NCBI RefSeq assembly: GCF_022376445.1 | Contig: NW_025955099.1 | Location: 48,264 to 112,263, forward strand | Origin: Fomitopsis serialis | Lineage: Eukaryota; Basidiomycota; Agaricomycetes; Polyporales; Fomitopsidaceae | Direction of reading: 5' to 3' | DNA length: 64,000 nt | Shown here: one piece after another, positions 12,332-25,538 of the stretch | Position numbering within the stretch: position 1 is the first letter of the stretch | Layout of the letters: the number at the start of each line of letters is the position of its first letter | The notes under the pieces: model-generated | The model's database searches: none | Told to the model about the DNA's origin: nothing | Seen by the model: only the letters and a program-made list of their open reading frames with translations | Made by a program: the position numbers and the translations under genes

Positions 12332-14071
12332 ATGTTGGAAGGTGTCAAGGAGAAGGCCATGAAGGCCAAAGACTACAGCGTCGACAAGGCCACGCACACT
12401 CGGGACCACATGGTTAGCCAGCCAAGCAAGAAGATCAACTGGGACCCAAACCACAAGAAGCCACCCCCGCCGCCTGTTATGAAGCCAAAGAATAGTGATC
12501 TCTACGCGCCTCCTCCGTCCAGGACATCTTCTACCACGAGTAGTGCCAGGAACACGCCTTCCAGTCCGAGTCCGCCCAGCGCTCCAGGACCACCACCTCT
12601 GATCCGCAGAGATTCGCGCCCTGACAGTGTCTCTCCGCCTCCTGCTCCGCCTCCGATCTGTAGGCAAACGCGCCCGGACAGTATATCTCCTCCCCTTCCA
12701 CCACCTCCAGTCCGATCAGTCTCGATCACAAGGTCTTTAGAGACGATCGAAGATGAGAAGATTGACTGGACAAACTTGTCGCCGGAGGACAAACAAGTCT
12801 TCTTCAGCTGGCTGGACGAGTTCTTCGCGAGGTACCTCAACTTGCCTGTACCTCCACGAAGCGTGGAGGGAACTAAGAAGATCGTCAAGGAACCTGCTAC
12901 TCCACTGACCTTGGCTGCGCCTGCACCTAGAACGCCATCCAGTGTCGCAGCGGTGAGTCTCCCTTGCAATCGCAGCATGCAGGGTCACTCAGACGACATG
13001 TAGCCTCCCATATCGAAGTGGTCACGACCGGCCCAGCCATCTCCTGCGCTCGCCGTCCCAACAGACGGTGCGAGTCTCGCTTGATTACTACAGACTCCGT
13101 GTTCATTTGTAGTACAAGACTTCATTATGTCCTACCCTCCATCGACGCAGTACGGCTCAGCCGCACTTGACGTAGCCATGCACTTTTCGCCGTCTGCTCA
13201 CTGGGACGACGAGTGGTATAAGAGCTCCAACATGGGATTCGTACCGGGTCTGAAGGGGAGGTCCGACACGCGGCAAGTCGCCACAATCACCCAGCCGGAC
13301 CCCTACACAGCCGTCTTCCACGGCAGCGCTCTCTTCGCCGATCTCAGCATAGTGTGGTTCTCCGTTTCGTACCCGCTCGCCAGCGAAAGCGACCCCAACG
13401 ACACCCGCACCGTGCGCCGCGAAGCGCGTTATCTGCCACGCCCCTCGCCCATGGACCGCGGCGCCCTTGTCGAAGCAAGTGAAACGTACGGCGAGACCAT
13501 CGCGTCGTTCGCTGAGAGCTTCGTGGACGCAGGCGAGTACTGTGCACGGGGCGAGTGCTGGGATCTCGCTGCGAAGGCCATCGAGTGCTTCGAGCAGTAC
13601 GACTACGTGCCTCCGCCTATCCCAAGCACACTGCGCACGCACGGACATCTCATATTTGAAGGGAAGGCGATGGGGAAGGGCAACCAGGTCGGGCGCTGGC
13701 GCGGCGGGGACGATCGCGTACGCCGGGGTGACATCGTCGAATGGCGCAAGGTGCGCTTCGTCATGTCCACTGGCAGGATGACGCAGACGAAGATGCTGGG
13801 AAACCCGGACCACACCGCGGTCATCGTGAGCGACGCAGTCCCGTCCGTGCAGGTGTCGGATGGGCAGTCTTTGAAGCCGGCCGACCTGGGCACGCTGGAG
13901 GTGGTTGACCAGAGTGTAAGCACGGGCATCAAGCCGAAGCTTGACAAGTGCGTCATGAGCGGGTTCGAGGAAGGGGAGGTGTGGATTTACCGGCCGGTGA
14001 GTATGCAGGCGTACATCGGTTGTGCATTGCAGGCCGAATGTCCGGAGGGAATCAACGCACTCAGGGTGTGA
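12332..14071 (+). CDS. Proline-rich protein with BBC1/AIM3-type C-terminal domain
   Basis: The N-terminal third starts MLEGVKEKAMKAKDYSVDKA and is followed by a long proline-rich linker with several PPPPP-type runs, typical SH3 ligands. A first intron (gtgagt, from about 12953) and a second (gtgcgag to tag near 13110) join in frame to IMSYPPSTQYGSAALDV. The C-terminal 300 residues form one globular domain with GECWDLA and, about 100 residues later, PDHTAVI. These are a Cys and a His placed as in the cysteine-proteinase-like fold found at the C-terminus of yeast Bbc1 and Aim3, which act in cortical actin patches. The family match is from memory of domain layout, so the assignment is moderate. 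A 36-nt segment near 13998-14033 could be an optional intron, since both readings keep frame. Upstream exons before 12332 cannot be excluded. Confidence 0.6.
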
Positions 14072-14119
14072 CGCTGAACAGTATGTATGGATATTGCTAT
14101 CTCTGATGCTGGGCTGTAT

Positions 14120-16837
14120 CTATCTATGTTTAAGTATGTAATTTGATGGCCTCACTGTATCGCTGCGAGCGATTCTGTCGAATACGGACGCAACCGCCTG
14201 TAAGGCATGGCAATCTTCAGCTTCTCCTGCCATCTGAACCACAAGAGACATTCCATACCTCGCAGCTATGCTATGCGCCGTTGACGGCCGGTTCAGTAGC
14301 ACCTCTACATCAGTGATGTCTTCGGTGGCTCTGCAGCATGGTTTGTTAGCAGACAGTACTGCTTCAGTGGAGACTACTTACGGTCTGCCTTCCAATACAT
14401 CCCGAAGGAGGCGCAATCGTTGACGTATCCCAAGGAGCGCATTCCCATTCGACGGAACTGCCATTGCATCACAAAGAGACACCAGGGCTTCCAGTGCACC
14501 GAGGGCGCCCAGTGGTAACAGATGTATGTCACGTTTGGCGACGGCTATACATCCGTCCACCAGCCTGCATACGACCCACCACGCGCTCTTGCTGTCCATC
14601 TTCTGAGCTATAATATTCACTGCTTCCGAGCTCGAGTTGCCTGTAGCGGAAACCACCGCATTCTCGATCAGGTCGACGTCGGGGGAGGGCAGCCTCGCCG
14701 ACATCACAAGGATGGCGGATAGAAGAGAGGTTGCTGTTACGAGGTTGTCCTCATCTTGCAGTGGTCGCATACAAGAACTCAAGATTTGGATGTCTGCGAA
14801 TGAAGTATCTGATTTCTTGGTCTTCGACTATGGGTGGAATGCTTACTATGTTCGTTGGGCGGGAATTGTCCAGAGTAGCGGTAAGCCACGTCGACCATCT
14901 CGTCTCCGGCGCCTTGGGAAACGCCCGTTGTCTGTATCAAAGCGCAGAGGCGGTCGTAAACCGATGATTGCAGTGGAGGAGTAGCGTAGATGATGTGGTC
15001 TAAGGCTTGAAGAATGCTCCTTTGTCGGCTCGCTGATGGGGCCGAATCGCCGTGGTTCCGTTGCAGCTGTTCCACCATGTCCAAGCACATATGGCCGAGA
15101 GCCACACACAGTTCTGACGATATGGTACAACCACGATTAGAGTGTTACTACTTGCCGTAGTACACGGAACGTACCTGGGTGATCCCCAGAAATTTCGGTG
15201 CGTTCCGCCAGATGAGTGCAAGGGCTTCTTTGCGGGGCTCTGGTGACAGGTCTGCGCCGATAAACCAGGCCACATAGCCCTCGTAGACCGAACAGTCTGT
15301 TACGGGCATAGCGGAAAGGAGTCGCCCGAGTAGATCGAGGAGCCTGGGCTCTTCGCGCTGCTGATCGGCCTCGCCCCCCTCTGCCTCGATACGACGGAGC
15401 ATCTGCAGCGTCAAGTGGCCCATGACAACGACAGAATTGTTGTCCATCTCGTCTGCAAGCCACTTCGGCATCGGTCTCTGGCCGGCTGTGGTGTCGATGA
15501 AGTGAGCGCGTTCCTGGATTATACGGTAGAAGATAGCCAGCGCGGAGTAGATGTCGGCGTGGCTGAGGCAGGGCTTGACGACTTGATCGAGGAAGGTGTC
15601 ACCACCTATGAACTTATCGGCAGCGACGAGCACGTCCAAGCTGTCTTCGCCCTTACCAAGGCGCCGCAACTTGGCCTTCTCCCTGGCAATCCAGCTTGAC
15701 CCCGGCCTGATGGCTCTTCCCGCGAACAGGAATGTTCTCCACCCCGTGAGGAACCCGAACTTCGAGACAAGGGTGAACAGTTGTGTGATTCGGCGGAGCC
15801 CTTGGTACACGCGCCACGCCTGAGGGGACCTGTATGGGCAGTCGCCCGCCAGAGTTGGCGCGACGGTCGTGTACAAAGTGAACGCGAGGATCAGCGCTGT
15901 CGGCGCCAACACGACGCCCGCGACGAGGTGGTTCATTGTCCAGAGAAAGAGTTCCATTCCGACGAGGAATAAAGCGAGGGCGATCTGAAGTAGGAGCGGG
16001 ATCAATGTGATGATCTCGGGGACGCGCCAGCCAAGCAGCCCTCGTCGCCGAGAGTGCCACATTTGAGCGCGCTGTCGCGGTACGACGCTCTGTGGGACGA
16101 CATAGTGCTCGAGCCATTGTTTGACGCTGATGCCGATGGATGCAGCGGCCAGACTGAGAACTAGCGCAAAGAACCATAGGGTATTCACGGCGACCGCCAG
16201 GCCGGTCGTTCCGCTTGTAGGCACATTGATCGTGCCATTGAGGTTCTCGATGCCCCCGGGAAGTATAGTCATGTTGGCCGACATAACGAGAATGAATGCA
16301 GGTGGTGGTGAAGCCTGGAAGGATGGCTGGAGACTAGACCAATACTGGTTGACGAAGGTGGCGACTATCGCGGAGAACAGACCTGCCTACGGGAAGCGAA
16401 GACTCAGTCATGTCAATCGCACGACGCTCACTTTCGTAGGTACTTACGAAGACCAGCATTGTGTCAATTTCTTCCTTCCAATTCTGAATGGTGACTTCTT
16501 CATGTTTCCAGACCTCTTCAGCGCACATGGCCCACGCGCCAGATGTATCTGACGCAGACGCAGGATTCTGGCCATCCGCGTTGTGGATGTCGATCTTGCC
16601 ATCCTGCCTGCTCTGCGTACAGTGAGTCTCGCTTGTAGAGAGGACATAGACTAGGAACGCTACCTGATAGTCTGCGATGCCATTGCTGCTCCTCGGTCGC
16701 TGACTTTGTGGAGCAGAAAGGTCGTCGCTGGAACTGATGTTGATAATGACGTCCGGGTCGGAAGTACTCGCCAATCTGCTGTAACGCGAGTGGTATGAAG
16801 TCGGGAGGGCGCGCATCCGTGTGTCAGGCGAGGCCAT
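14120..16837 (-). CDS. DUF6535 family multi-pass membrane protein
   Basis: An Agaricomycete-specific, usually multicopy family of unknown function. The model starts at 16837 (MASPDTRMRALPTSYHSRYS). It runs through EEVWKHEEVTIQNWKEEIDT and, after an intron, GLFSAIVATFVNQYW, the family's N-terminal signature. Hydrophobic segments follow, including TLWFFALVLSLAAASIGI, LIPLLLQIALALFLVGMEL and LAPTALILAFTLYT. A WLEHY motif comes before the second segment, as is usual in the family. The long C-terminal half is helical and soluble-looking, spread over several exons down to 14120. It ends only 48 nt from the convergent proline-rich gene. The exon joins in 14300-15150 are approximate. Confidence 0.8.
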
Positions 16838-18079
16838 CGAATAATATGCAATGTTCGAACGGATTTGGTGTCGACACTGGCTATCAGCGTCGCGAAGAGG
16901 AGGCGAGAGCCTGAGTCCGAGGTGCGAGGGATCCCGCAAGATCCGGTGGGGGGGAGACAAAAGTCAATCGACTACACAGTCTTTGGGGCGAACAGATGCG
17001 CGAGCCCTTGTTATACAGCCCCTACATGTCGCTTCACGTTCCGAACACATGTCAGTTCTTTTGATCACCTCTGATCATTGTGTGAGAAGCTGCAAGGCGC
17101 TGCCGAAGACAGCGCAGTGCCTCCATAGTGCTGCGCCGGAATACCAAGCTTCGGAATGCGCCCCAAGTAGCAAGCTGCGGCACTTAGCTGACTGCAGTTC
17201 GTCTGGCGAAGGACTCCGCGATGGTGGGCAATGCTGAATGCGATGATACGCCAGTCAGGAACAGAAGCCTGACGAGACGACGGGATGTCTGAGCGCCTCC
17301 CAGTGCAAGACTGCCTACATCTGTCGCCGAGTAAGCTCTGACAATGGCACAGACATTTCTGTTCATGGGCGCACGCACTACTGTCCACGGCAACACGGCT
17401 GTCTCCTGCAGCATGCAAGACAAAAGCCATGGGTTCGACCAAGGTTCGTCAGTCCGAGACGTATCGCTGCGCTGGACGGGCGAGTAGCATGGCCGAGGAG
17501 CTGGCAGCAACAGCGTGATCTGGGCTGTCCCATAGAGGCCCTACTGTAGGCATTGTGTGATCGAATGGAGGTACGAACGTGCGTAGCGTTCGATATCGCC
17601 ACCCCCGTAAGGCGATGTAAACCTTACCATTATCGGAGGGACGGCACGGGCGTGCGGCCAAACCACATTGTTCCGCACTACAGCAGATTGAGTATTTTGA
17701 CTTTGACTGAGCCTTTCTTGAGCGGAGGCCGGACGGCTCGGAAGACATAAGTAATTCCTGTACACGGACCGGGCTCCCAAGCCCAACCATTCTGCCGAAC
17801 GCTATTGGCCGATTGGCAGCGTCTGCTGGCACGGAGCATACACTGCCGCTGGAATTTCGAAGTAATTGTGAGAGTGCAATTCGCCCAGGCGTCGAGACGG
17901 TGAAGACGACAGTTCGCGCGATGTTCTGAGTCAGACTTGGTTATGGGGAAAGCTACCTCCGGATCGGGATCTCCCGACGAATATATATATTGGGTAAGAG
18001 ACCAACTGAGATCTTATCAGATACGCTCCCCCCATCCTCTCCTGCTCGCTCAATTTCTGTTCCCCGCCTGGTCGACGCC
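16838..18079. other. Intergenic, no gene recognised
   Basis: Shared upstream region of the DUF6535 gene (minus) and the BolA gene (plus). Short overlapping frames on both strands have no recognisable content. Confidence 0.45.
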
Positions 18080-18518
18080 ATGCCCATCTCAAGAGACAAC
18101 CTCGAGAGCGCGATCCGCGGCGCTCTGCCCATCATCCACCTCGACATCATCGACCAGTCGAACGGGTGCGGGGAGAACTACGCGGTGTTCGTCGTGAGCC
18201 CGGTGAGTTCGCTCCTGTTGCACGCAGAAGGCGGATCGTCTGAGACGAGTTTGTCAGGCCTTCGAGGGCAAGAACACGTTGGCGAGGCATAGATTCAGTA
18301 AGCACCGTTTACGTAGGCCGCCGCCTGGCTGATCGGGTGCAATTTAGTAAATGAAGTCCTCAAGGATCAGATCGCCCAGATGCACGCCTTCTCTCAGGTT
18401 AGTGCGCCCTGCAGGTCCAGCCATACGCACCTGTTGGATTTGTATGCTCACATGCTCACGGTCGTAGAAAACGCTGACTCCGAAGCAATACGAAGTGCAG
18501 CAGAGCAAGGAGGCATGA
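18080..18518 (+). CDS. BolA2-like protein (Fra2/Bol2 type)
   Basis: A small four-exon gene: 18080-18202, 18258-18297, 18348-18397 and 18468-18518. Spliced, it reads from MPISRDNLESAIRGALPI through AFEGKNTLARHRFINEVL and QMHAFSQ to KTLTPKQYEVQQSKEA. The RHR-x-(V/I)N motif with the invariant histidine region and the KTLTP-(E/K)Q tail are the BolA2 signature. The family's usual function is to form [2Fe-2S]-bridged complexes with monothiol glutaredoxins in the cytosol, passing iron status to iron regulators. A cysteine in SNGCGENYAVFVVSP matches the position of the BolA2 cysteine ligand. All joins keep frame. It converges on the Dim1 gene, with 273 nt between stop codons. Confidence 0.9.
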
Positions 18519-18791
18519 TACCTGCCACAGACGACCCGTGAGCAACGTCTCTTGTCCGCCTTCATACCACCCCTCACGCGACTGAAGCAGCAATAGGGGT
18601 TGATGCCAATATTTAAGGTGCTCGCCGTTGCAGCATCGTGTGCTCTTGATCTTCATTGTACGAGTGAAGCGGTGTATCATTACAGTAGAGTACTTTTAGC
18701 AACCATGGATGCACATACCAATACAACAACAGCCACGACAGATAGACGTCAGAAGGATCCTAGCCCAAATCGACCATACGAACAACGGAGA

Positions 18792-20020
<1,229 letters not shown>

Positions 20021-22330
20021 GGCAATGTATGTGTCGGGGTATAGACGACAACAGAGCGAGGGGATTGAGATGATCGACTGGACCAAGACTGGAGCAAAAT
20101 GCTGAGCGCTCAATTGCCATATATCGGGCCGGGATCTCGGGCACCTCTGCATTTGAAGACTTCCCCTCAGTCCGAGGGCAGAATAACTACCCTCTTCGAA
20201 GTGTGAGTGCAGCTTAATGCATCTTAGTGACATACTACACTACTTGAAATGGTTATAGGAACCTCGACTCATGGGGAGTGAATATTTTCCTGACGAGGGT
20301 GCAAATAGGCGCTGATACACCCCAGTCGGCCAGCCTCAATCGAGTTATATATATCGCTGCAGGTCGTTTACAAGCCCATATAATTCTTGTATAGTTGCTA
20401 GAGATACAATGACTAATATGAGACAGTTGTCAGAGCGAAGGATGGGAGCAAGGCGATGGAAGACGATGGACAATGTCCGGAAGTGAGGATGCTTAGGTAA
20501 TACTTACCAAATCTGGGTGTTATCCTCCAAAGTCACTGCTCCCAGTTTTGGCTGTAGGGGCCTATAATTGTGTATACATAGGAATGAGCTGTGCAGGTAT
20601 ACGACAGTTCTATAAGCGTGGCCATAGAACGGGGAGCAGCTAGTTGAGGTCGGTCTCAGTGACCTAGGGTGGCTGAGATCCTGGCCCGATTGGTCATTGA
20701 ATCATTGCGCGATTGAGCGCTTGTGCAATGACCCTCCTTTACCCAGACCTTCGACGACTACTCAGCTTGGCCATGGCCATCTCTCAATGAAAGCCGTCTG
20801 CCTGTTCAATACATCTATGCTACCTTAAGACGAATGGATGGCCTACTGCACGGCGACCTTATGAAGGCTGTGGGAATCCATGCGGTCGACGTTGATCTCC
20901 TTCTGTAACGACACGCCCAATGGCAGTACTGTATACGTGTTCGTCCAGGTTCGTCTCCGCCTCTAACGTGCAATAGTTTGTACTTCTACGAACCGCTGAT
21001 CGTCCCGCATGACTACCAGCGAAGCGAACCATCCACAATTCGTGCGCAGTTCACGCGTCTCCATCGTCGATGATTAGCCCGTCGGTACCCGGGAGAAGTT
21101 CGCTCAGTGTGGAGAGGCAGCTTCGCGTGTCTCGCGGGGAGACGATGCACGGCGTACGTCCGGGAACGCACCCTTTTATTGCGCCGTTGCTGCGTGTGCG
21201 GTATGCGAGAGCTGTTTATAGCTCTCCCGGAGATCGGTTCTAGCGGCGGAGGACCGCATGCTCGAAACCCGAGGTCATGACGCGCATGCGCTCGGAAGTA
21301 GGGAGTTGCGTTCTCATCTGTTCTCATACGCAATGCGGGGTTGTGCAATTAACCCAGCTCCGCTAAGTACTTATGGATGCTTCCCTTCGTGATTCCTCCG
21401 GCCCATCTGCTGCGTGGATGCTAATCTCACCTTGTTCTCGTAACAGCTGCCAGCAAGTGTCACATATTGCGAACGCCCATGCGGAAGCAGTTGCTCGAGA
21501 CCTCGGAAGGACTACATAGCGTCTGTATAGCGCTACGTCCGCATCAAGTTGCGTACATAGGTGCGCGTATACGCTCAAGTAGTGGCACTGGATAGCCCGT
21601 AGACGACGTTGCGACTCTACACAGTTTTGTGATACTTGTACATGTTTGCACAATACGACTTTGCGGTGGCACCGTGGCAGCAACGCGGGCAAATGACGAC
21701 TTCTCGATCCGAACACGATCATCCCTCGAACCCACTCCACCGCGCTAGCCTCGTCGCGATAACCGTGACAGCGGGTTCTCATCCAATATCATTGGTGAGC
21801 GCTATAATCCACGAGTGATCATATCGCGAGTTCTGAGTCTAACGCACGCTTCGCCTTCGCAAGCTCCCCGTATTGCATTGTTCACTATCGTATGCACGGC
21901 GGCGGCACCACATGTACATAAGTATACTCACGACGCGTGCGGCGGACTTCCGACAAGCACTGACATCGAGCGAATTCCCGCGTGGCCAACGCAGGCTCAT
22001 CGCTTTCGGCAGTGCTCACAGCCTAAGTGCACGCGAGGATGGCGCGTTGGCTGGCCAACGCGAAGTCGAGGATCGCGTCTTGCGAGGGCGACTGCGGCGA
22101 AGCAGCAGCGATGATGGCGGCGTGACCCCCGAATCAGGTGATGGTGACGGGACGCGGGCACTGCCCATGACGTGACCCCGCAGTCGAACGCACCCCAGAT
22201 TCAAGCGAACGCTCCCCGTTCCACCAGCCCCACCGCCTGAACCACTCCTTAAAGCCATGCGCCCTATTATCTCTCGCCTTTACACTCGACCACCACCATC
22301 TCCATCTCACCGCGCTCACCACTCACCGCC
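20021..22330. other. 2.3 kb intergenic region
   Basis: Divergent spacer between Dim1 and SMP protein 2. No coding, RNA or transposon signal could be supported. The last 200 nt before SMP protein 2 are C-rich, and GCGTGACCCC-type sequence occurs twice (about 22120 and 22171). Confidence 0.45.
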
Positions 22331-23598
22331 ATGATTGCGACTGCAACTGCCCCGAGCATCGTCACCTCCGAGGTCCCAGTGGTCAACGGCGACATCCTGC
22401 GCGCTACCGGCTCCCCTGCCGAGTCTCTGACTGCGGACGACGTCGACATCGCACCGCCTAAGACAGCTGCTACCCGGCGACCTTCCATTGCAGAGGCCGT
22501 CGGGATCGACCTTGAGGCTGTAGGCAGATGTGAGTCGGTCTCATTCTTCGATAGTATCAGGACGCTAACCGCGCTACGCAGCGGAGGCCCGGAAGATCAT
22601 GTCCGAAGAGCACCGGGTGCTCGGTTTCCGCCCGCCCCACGGCTCGCTCGCTGCAGAGGTGCAGGCTGCGGCCGCGAAGCACCCCGAGGGAAAGCCGGGC
22701 AAGCAGCTCCCCGACCCCGTCACGCTCAAGGAGCTCGCCCGCCAGGACGCCGAGCGCATCCTCGCCGAACGCAAGACCAACGTCGATGCGAGCTCGCCCG
22801 GCGTCAAGGTCATCCACGCGAACGGCGCGAAGGCCGTCTCACCGCCCGCCACAGGCGGCGTGAACCTCGGCGCCATCAGTGCCACTGAGGCGCGTACGCT
22901 CATGTCGCACGAGCACAAGGCACTGGGCTTTCGTCCGCCGCCCGGCTCGCTCGCTGCTGAGGCGCAGGCGGCCGCCTCGAAGCACCCCGAGGGCGCAGGC
23001 GTCCCGACGGTCGACCCCGAACTGCTGAAGGACATTGCGCTCAAGGACGCTGAGCGCATCAAGGCCGACCGCGAGGTAAACTTGGTGGGCGAGGTCAACG
23101 TCAGCACCATCGGCGAGGCTGGGGCAGAGCATCTCGCCAACGCAACGAAGGAGGCTCTCGGACACACCCCGCCGCCCGATTCACTCGCAGGCGAGGCGCA
23201 GCGCGCAGCGGAGGCATACCCTGAAGGCGGCAGCTTCCCCGTGATGGATGGCGACGTGCAGCGCATCGAGGACGTCGGTCGTCGGGAAGGCGAGAAGCTC
23301 AAGGCGCAGGAGGCCGCGGAGCAGCCGACGGTGGATGGGTGAGTCGCTGTCATCGTATTGTGGGAAGGTTGAAAGGTACGAACGGTGCAGTGAACAGACA
23401 CACCGCGTGAATGGGCTCGTGGGCGACGTCGCGTCCATCCAACTGAGCGACTTCCACAGGCCGTCGACGGGCGGCGGCCTGGCAAGCCCCGAAAACTTGT
23501 CGATGAAGCACGGACTCGGCGCCGTGCTGCGCTCGTCGGTAATGCGCCGCATCTCGACGGGCGATTCCGTCGAAATCATCGGAGACGTCATTGGCTGA
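22331..23598 (+). CDS. SMP-repeat (seed maturation protein/LEA-like) protein 2
   Basis: Starts MIATATAPSIVTSEVPVVNG. After one intron (22530-22580) the acceptor is followed by the codons for EARKIMSEEHRVLGFRPPHG, the same intron-repeat boundary as in SMP protein 1. A second good repeat is MSHEHKALGFRPPPGSLAAE, and a third, weaker one ends LGHTPPPDSLAGEAQ. Unlike paralogue 1, repeats one to three share one exon. A last intron (gtgagtcgctg to gtgcag) joins in frame to a conserved-looking tail with VASIQLSDFHRP and ISTGDSVEIIGDVIG, stopping at 23598. The role is inferred from the SMP family (stress or desiccation tolerance) and is unproven in fungi. Confidence 0.83.
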
Positions 23599-23868
23599 AG
23601 GCCGTGACAGGATATCCCCCCGTAACTTATCAAACCCAACGTCCCCTCACAGCGCAAGTGTACGATTGTGATGAGTATTTTATGTCGCTGTCGTGCTATA
23701 ATCGTCTGTCCGTCCAATGTATCGTCATAGCTCTGTCGAGATCAGCAATACCCCGCTAGTCGGCGTGTATATACATATATCGATTCCACCTCGAAACGAA
23801 GTCTCGTTGTCTTAGAAGTCCAATCGTTGGTCCCGAAAGCTTGATACTTGAAGTCTTGAACCTTGCAG

Positions 23869-24935
23869 CTAGCTGCAAGAATAAATGTGTGAGTACGCAT
23901 AATGGTCAGTGTACATGCACATAGGGAAATCAGAGCTATCTGTTAGTGTCACAGCTTCCTGCGTAGCTTCCCAGATCCTCGCAAAGTCATGATCGCACTT
24001 GAGGCCCAGGCTGCGAAGGTTACACTTCCGCACGCTCTCACTGAGAAGCAGAGTGGCATTAGCATCTGTGATGACGACGTCAGTTGCGGCCGTAGTAACC
24101 AATCACAATGGAGCCAATCACAATGGAGCAGCAACTACGCACCATGCGAAGGGTCGACCGGGCATTCGTAGGTGAAGTCCATGTGCAGGTCCTTAATAGT
24201 CTCATACCCACCTTTGTCCAGGAACTCATGGAACCGCACGACGTCCTCCACCGAGCCGAACTGCGCCTCGATGCTCTCGAGGCGGGGCAAGCCCTGTCTC
24301 AGCAATATAGACTGAAAGTCGTTCGGCAGACCGCTCGCGTTGAACACGACCATCCGCCTCAGCTCGGGCAGCGGAACGACCGCCGCGGCCGGCGCGGAGA
24401 CGTCGCCCACCCCCGAGAGCATGCGCGTTTCGACGAACACGTCCCGCACCCGCGGGAACGCGCGCAGCAGCCCGTCCAGCGCGTCGAGGTCGCACCACGT
24501 CGCCTTCAGCTTCACCGACTCGACGGAGTGGAGCGAGCCGAGGAGCTCGTACCACACAGGCTGGAGCTGCTGCCCCGTGCACCGCACGCACTTCACCCCG
24601 CCTCCTCGGCGGAGCTGTTCGAATATCTGAGAGAGCGCGGTGCGTGTGGGGAGCTTGCTCAGCCAGGCGGGGATCCGGACCTCGCGGGCGGCACGCGCGA
24701 GGGAGGGGGACGCGCGGAGGATGTCGGCGAAGGCGAGGATCCGCGGGGCGGATTTGAGGTTGAGGGAGGAGAAGAGGTGGTGCCGGGTGGCGGGGGCCCA
24801 GGCGCGCGCGACGCGGCTGCTGGCGATGAGCGTGGCCGTGTCGGCGAAGTTGAAGTCGATGATGTGTTCGACGAGTTCGGGGGGTATGTAGGGAGAGGGT
24901 TGGGCTATTATGTTGTGTCTTTCCTGTCGGTGCAT
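23869..24935 (-). CDS. F-box-like domain protein
   Basis: Starts MHRQERHNIIAQPSPYIPPE. The first 45 residues contain IPPELVEHIIDF, the entry helix of fungal F-box-like domains, which bind Skp1 in SCF ubiquitin ligases. The rest has leucine-rich spacing but no clear repeats, so the target-binding part is unknown. One intron (24036-24138 region) joins SHD to ANATLLLSESVRKCNLRSL in frame, and the protein ends HIYSCS. Inside the intron a 15-bp unit containing CCAAT is directly repeated (24099-24128). Confidence 0.7.
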
Positions 24936-25538
24936 ACTGATCTAATTACTGAAAAGAAGGTGAAGGCGACATGTCAGTCAGGATAGCCCTGAAGTCATTT
25001 CAACAAGGTGGACACACACCTGAAGTCCTAAGGCGGCCTACGACGTGCTACGCCGCTTTGAGGTATGAATGGAAGAGTAGAGTGGGCATGACGAGCGGAC
25101 AAGACCATCATATATACCAGGTAGCGATGGTCCGTTAAGTCCGTGGCCAACTGTGGCCGACCAGTGTGGCTCCGGACGGATATGGAAGTCTTTCCCAAGA
25201 ACAATGGCCAATCAGCACGCGAGGAGCACAGCACGGACAATGCAAGATCGATACTTAGATCTTGTGGCGGCCATAGCAACGCAACTACAAAATAGCCTTT
25301 TCGGAAGTTTCACCGTGTCACTTACCTCGCGGCGAACACGCTGCAGCGAGCGCGTGGCAGTGAGCTCGCCACAGAGCTTGGGTTCAACAAAGCCTTGTCT
25401 CGTCGGGCATGCGAAACAAATTGGTGATTCTGGAGAACGTATGGTCATCGCAGCCGCAGAGTGTCGCTCACTATTGTACAAATCGCGTATGTTCGGGTCG
25501 GAAACACAAGGGGAAAAGCCTGCAAGGGCCCAGCCAGG
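24936..25538. other. Promoter-side spacer of the F-box-like gene
   Basis: 600 nt between two minus-strand genes. No gene recognised. Confidence 0.5.

Noticed and set aside
22574..23485. 303-codon minus-strand frame opposite SMP protein 2
   Set aside because: It is the antisense of a GC-rich coding exon. The plus-strand frame has clear SMP repeats.
24099..24128. 15-bp CCAAT-containing direct repeat as a regulatory element
   Set aside because: It lies within an intron of the F-box-like gene and has only two units. Chance slippage is enough.
24108..24986. 292-codon plus-strand frame opposite the F-box-like gene
   Set aside because: Antisense shadow with biased composition. The minus strand has the F-box-like start and a valid intron.
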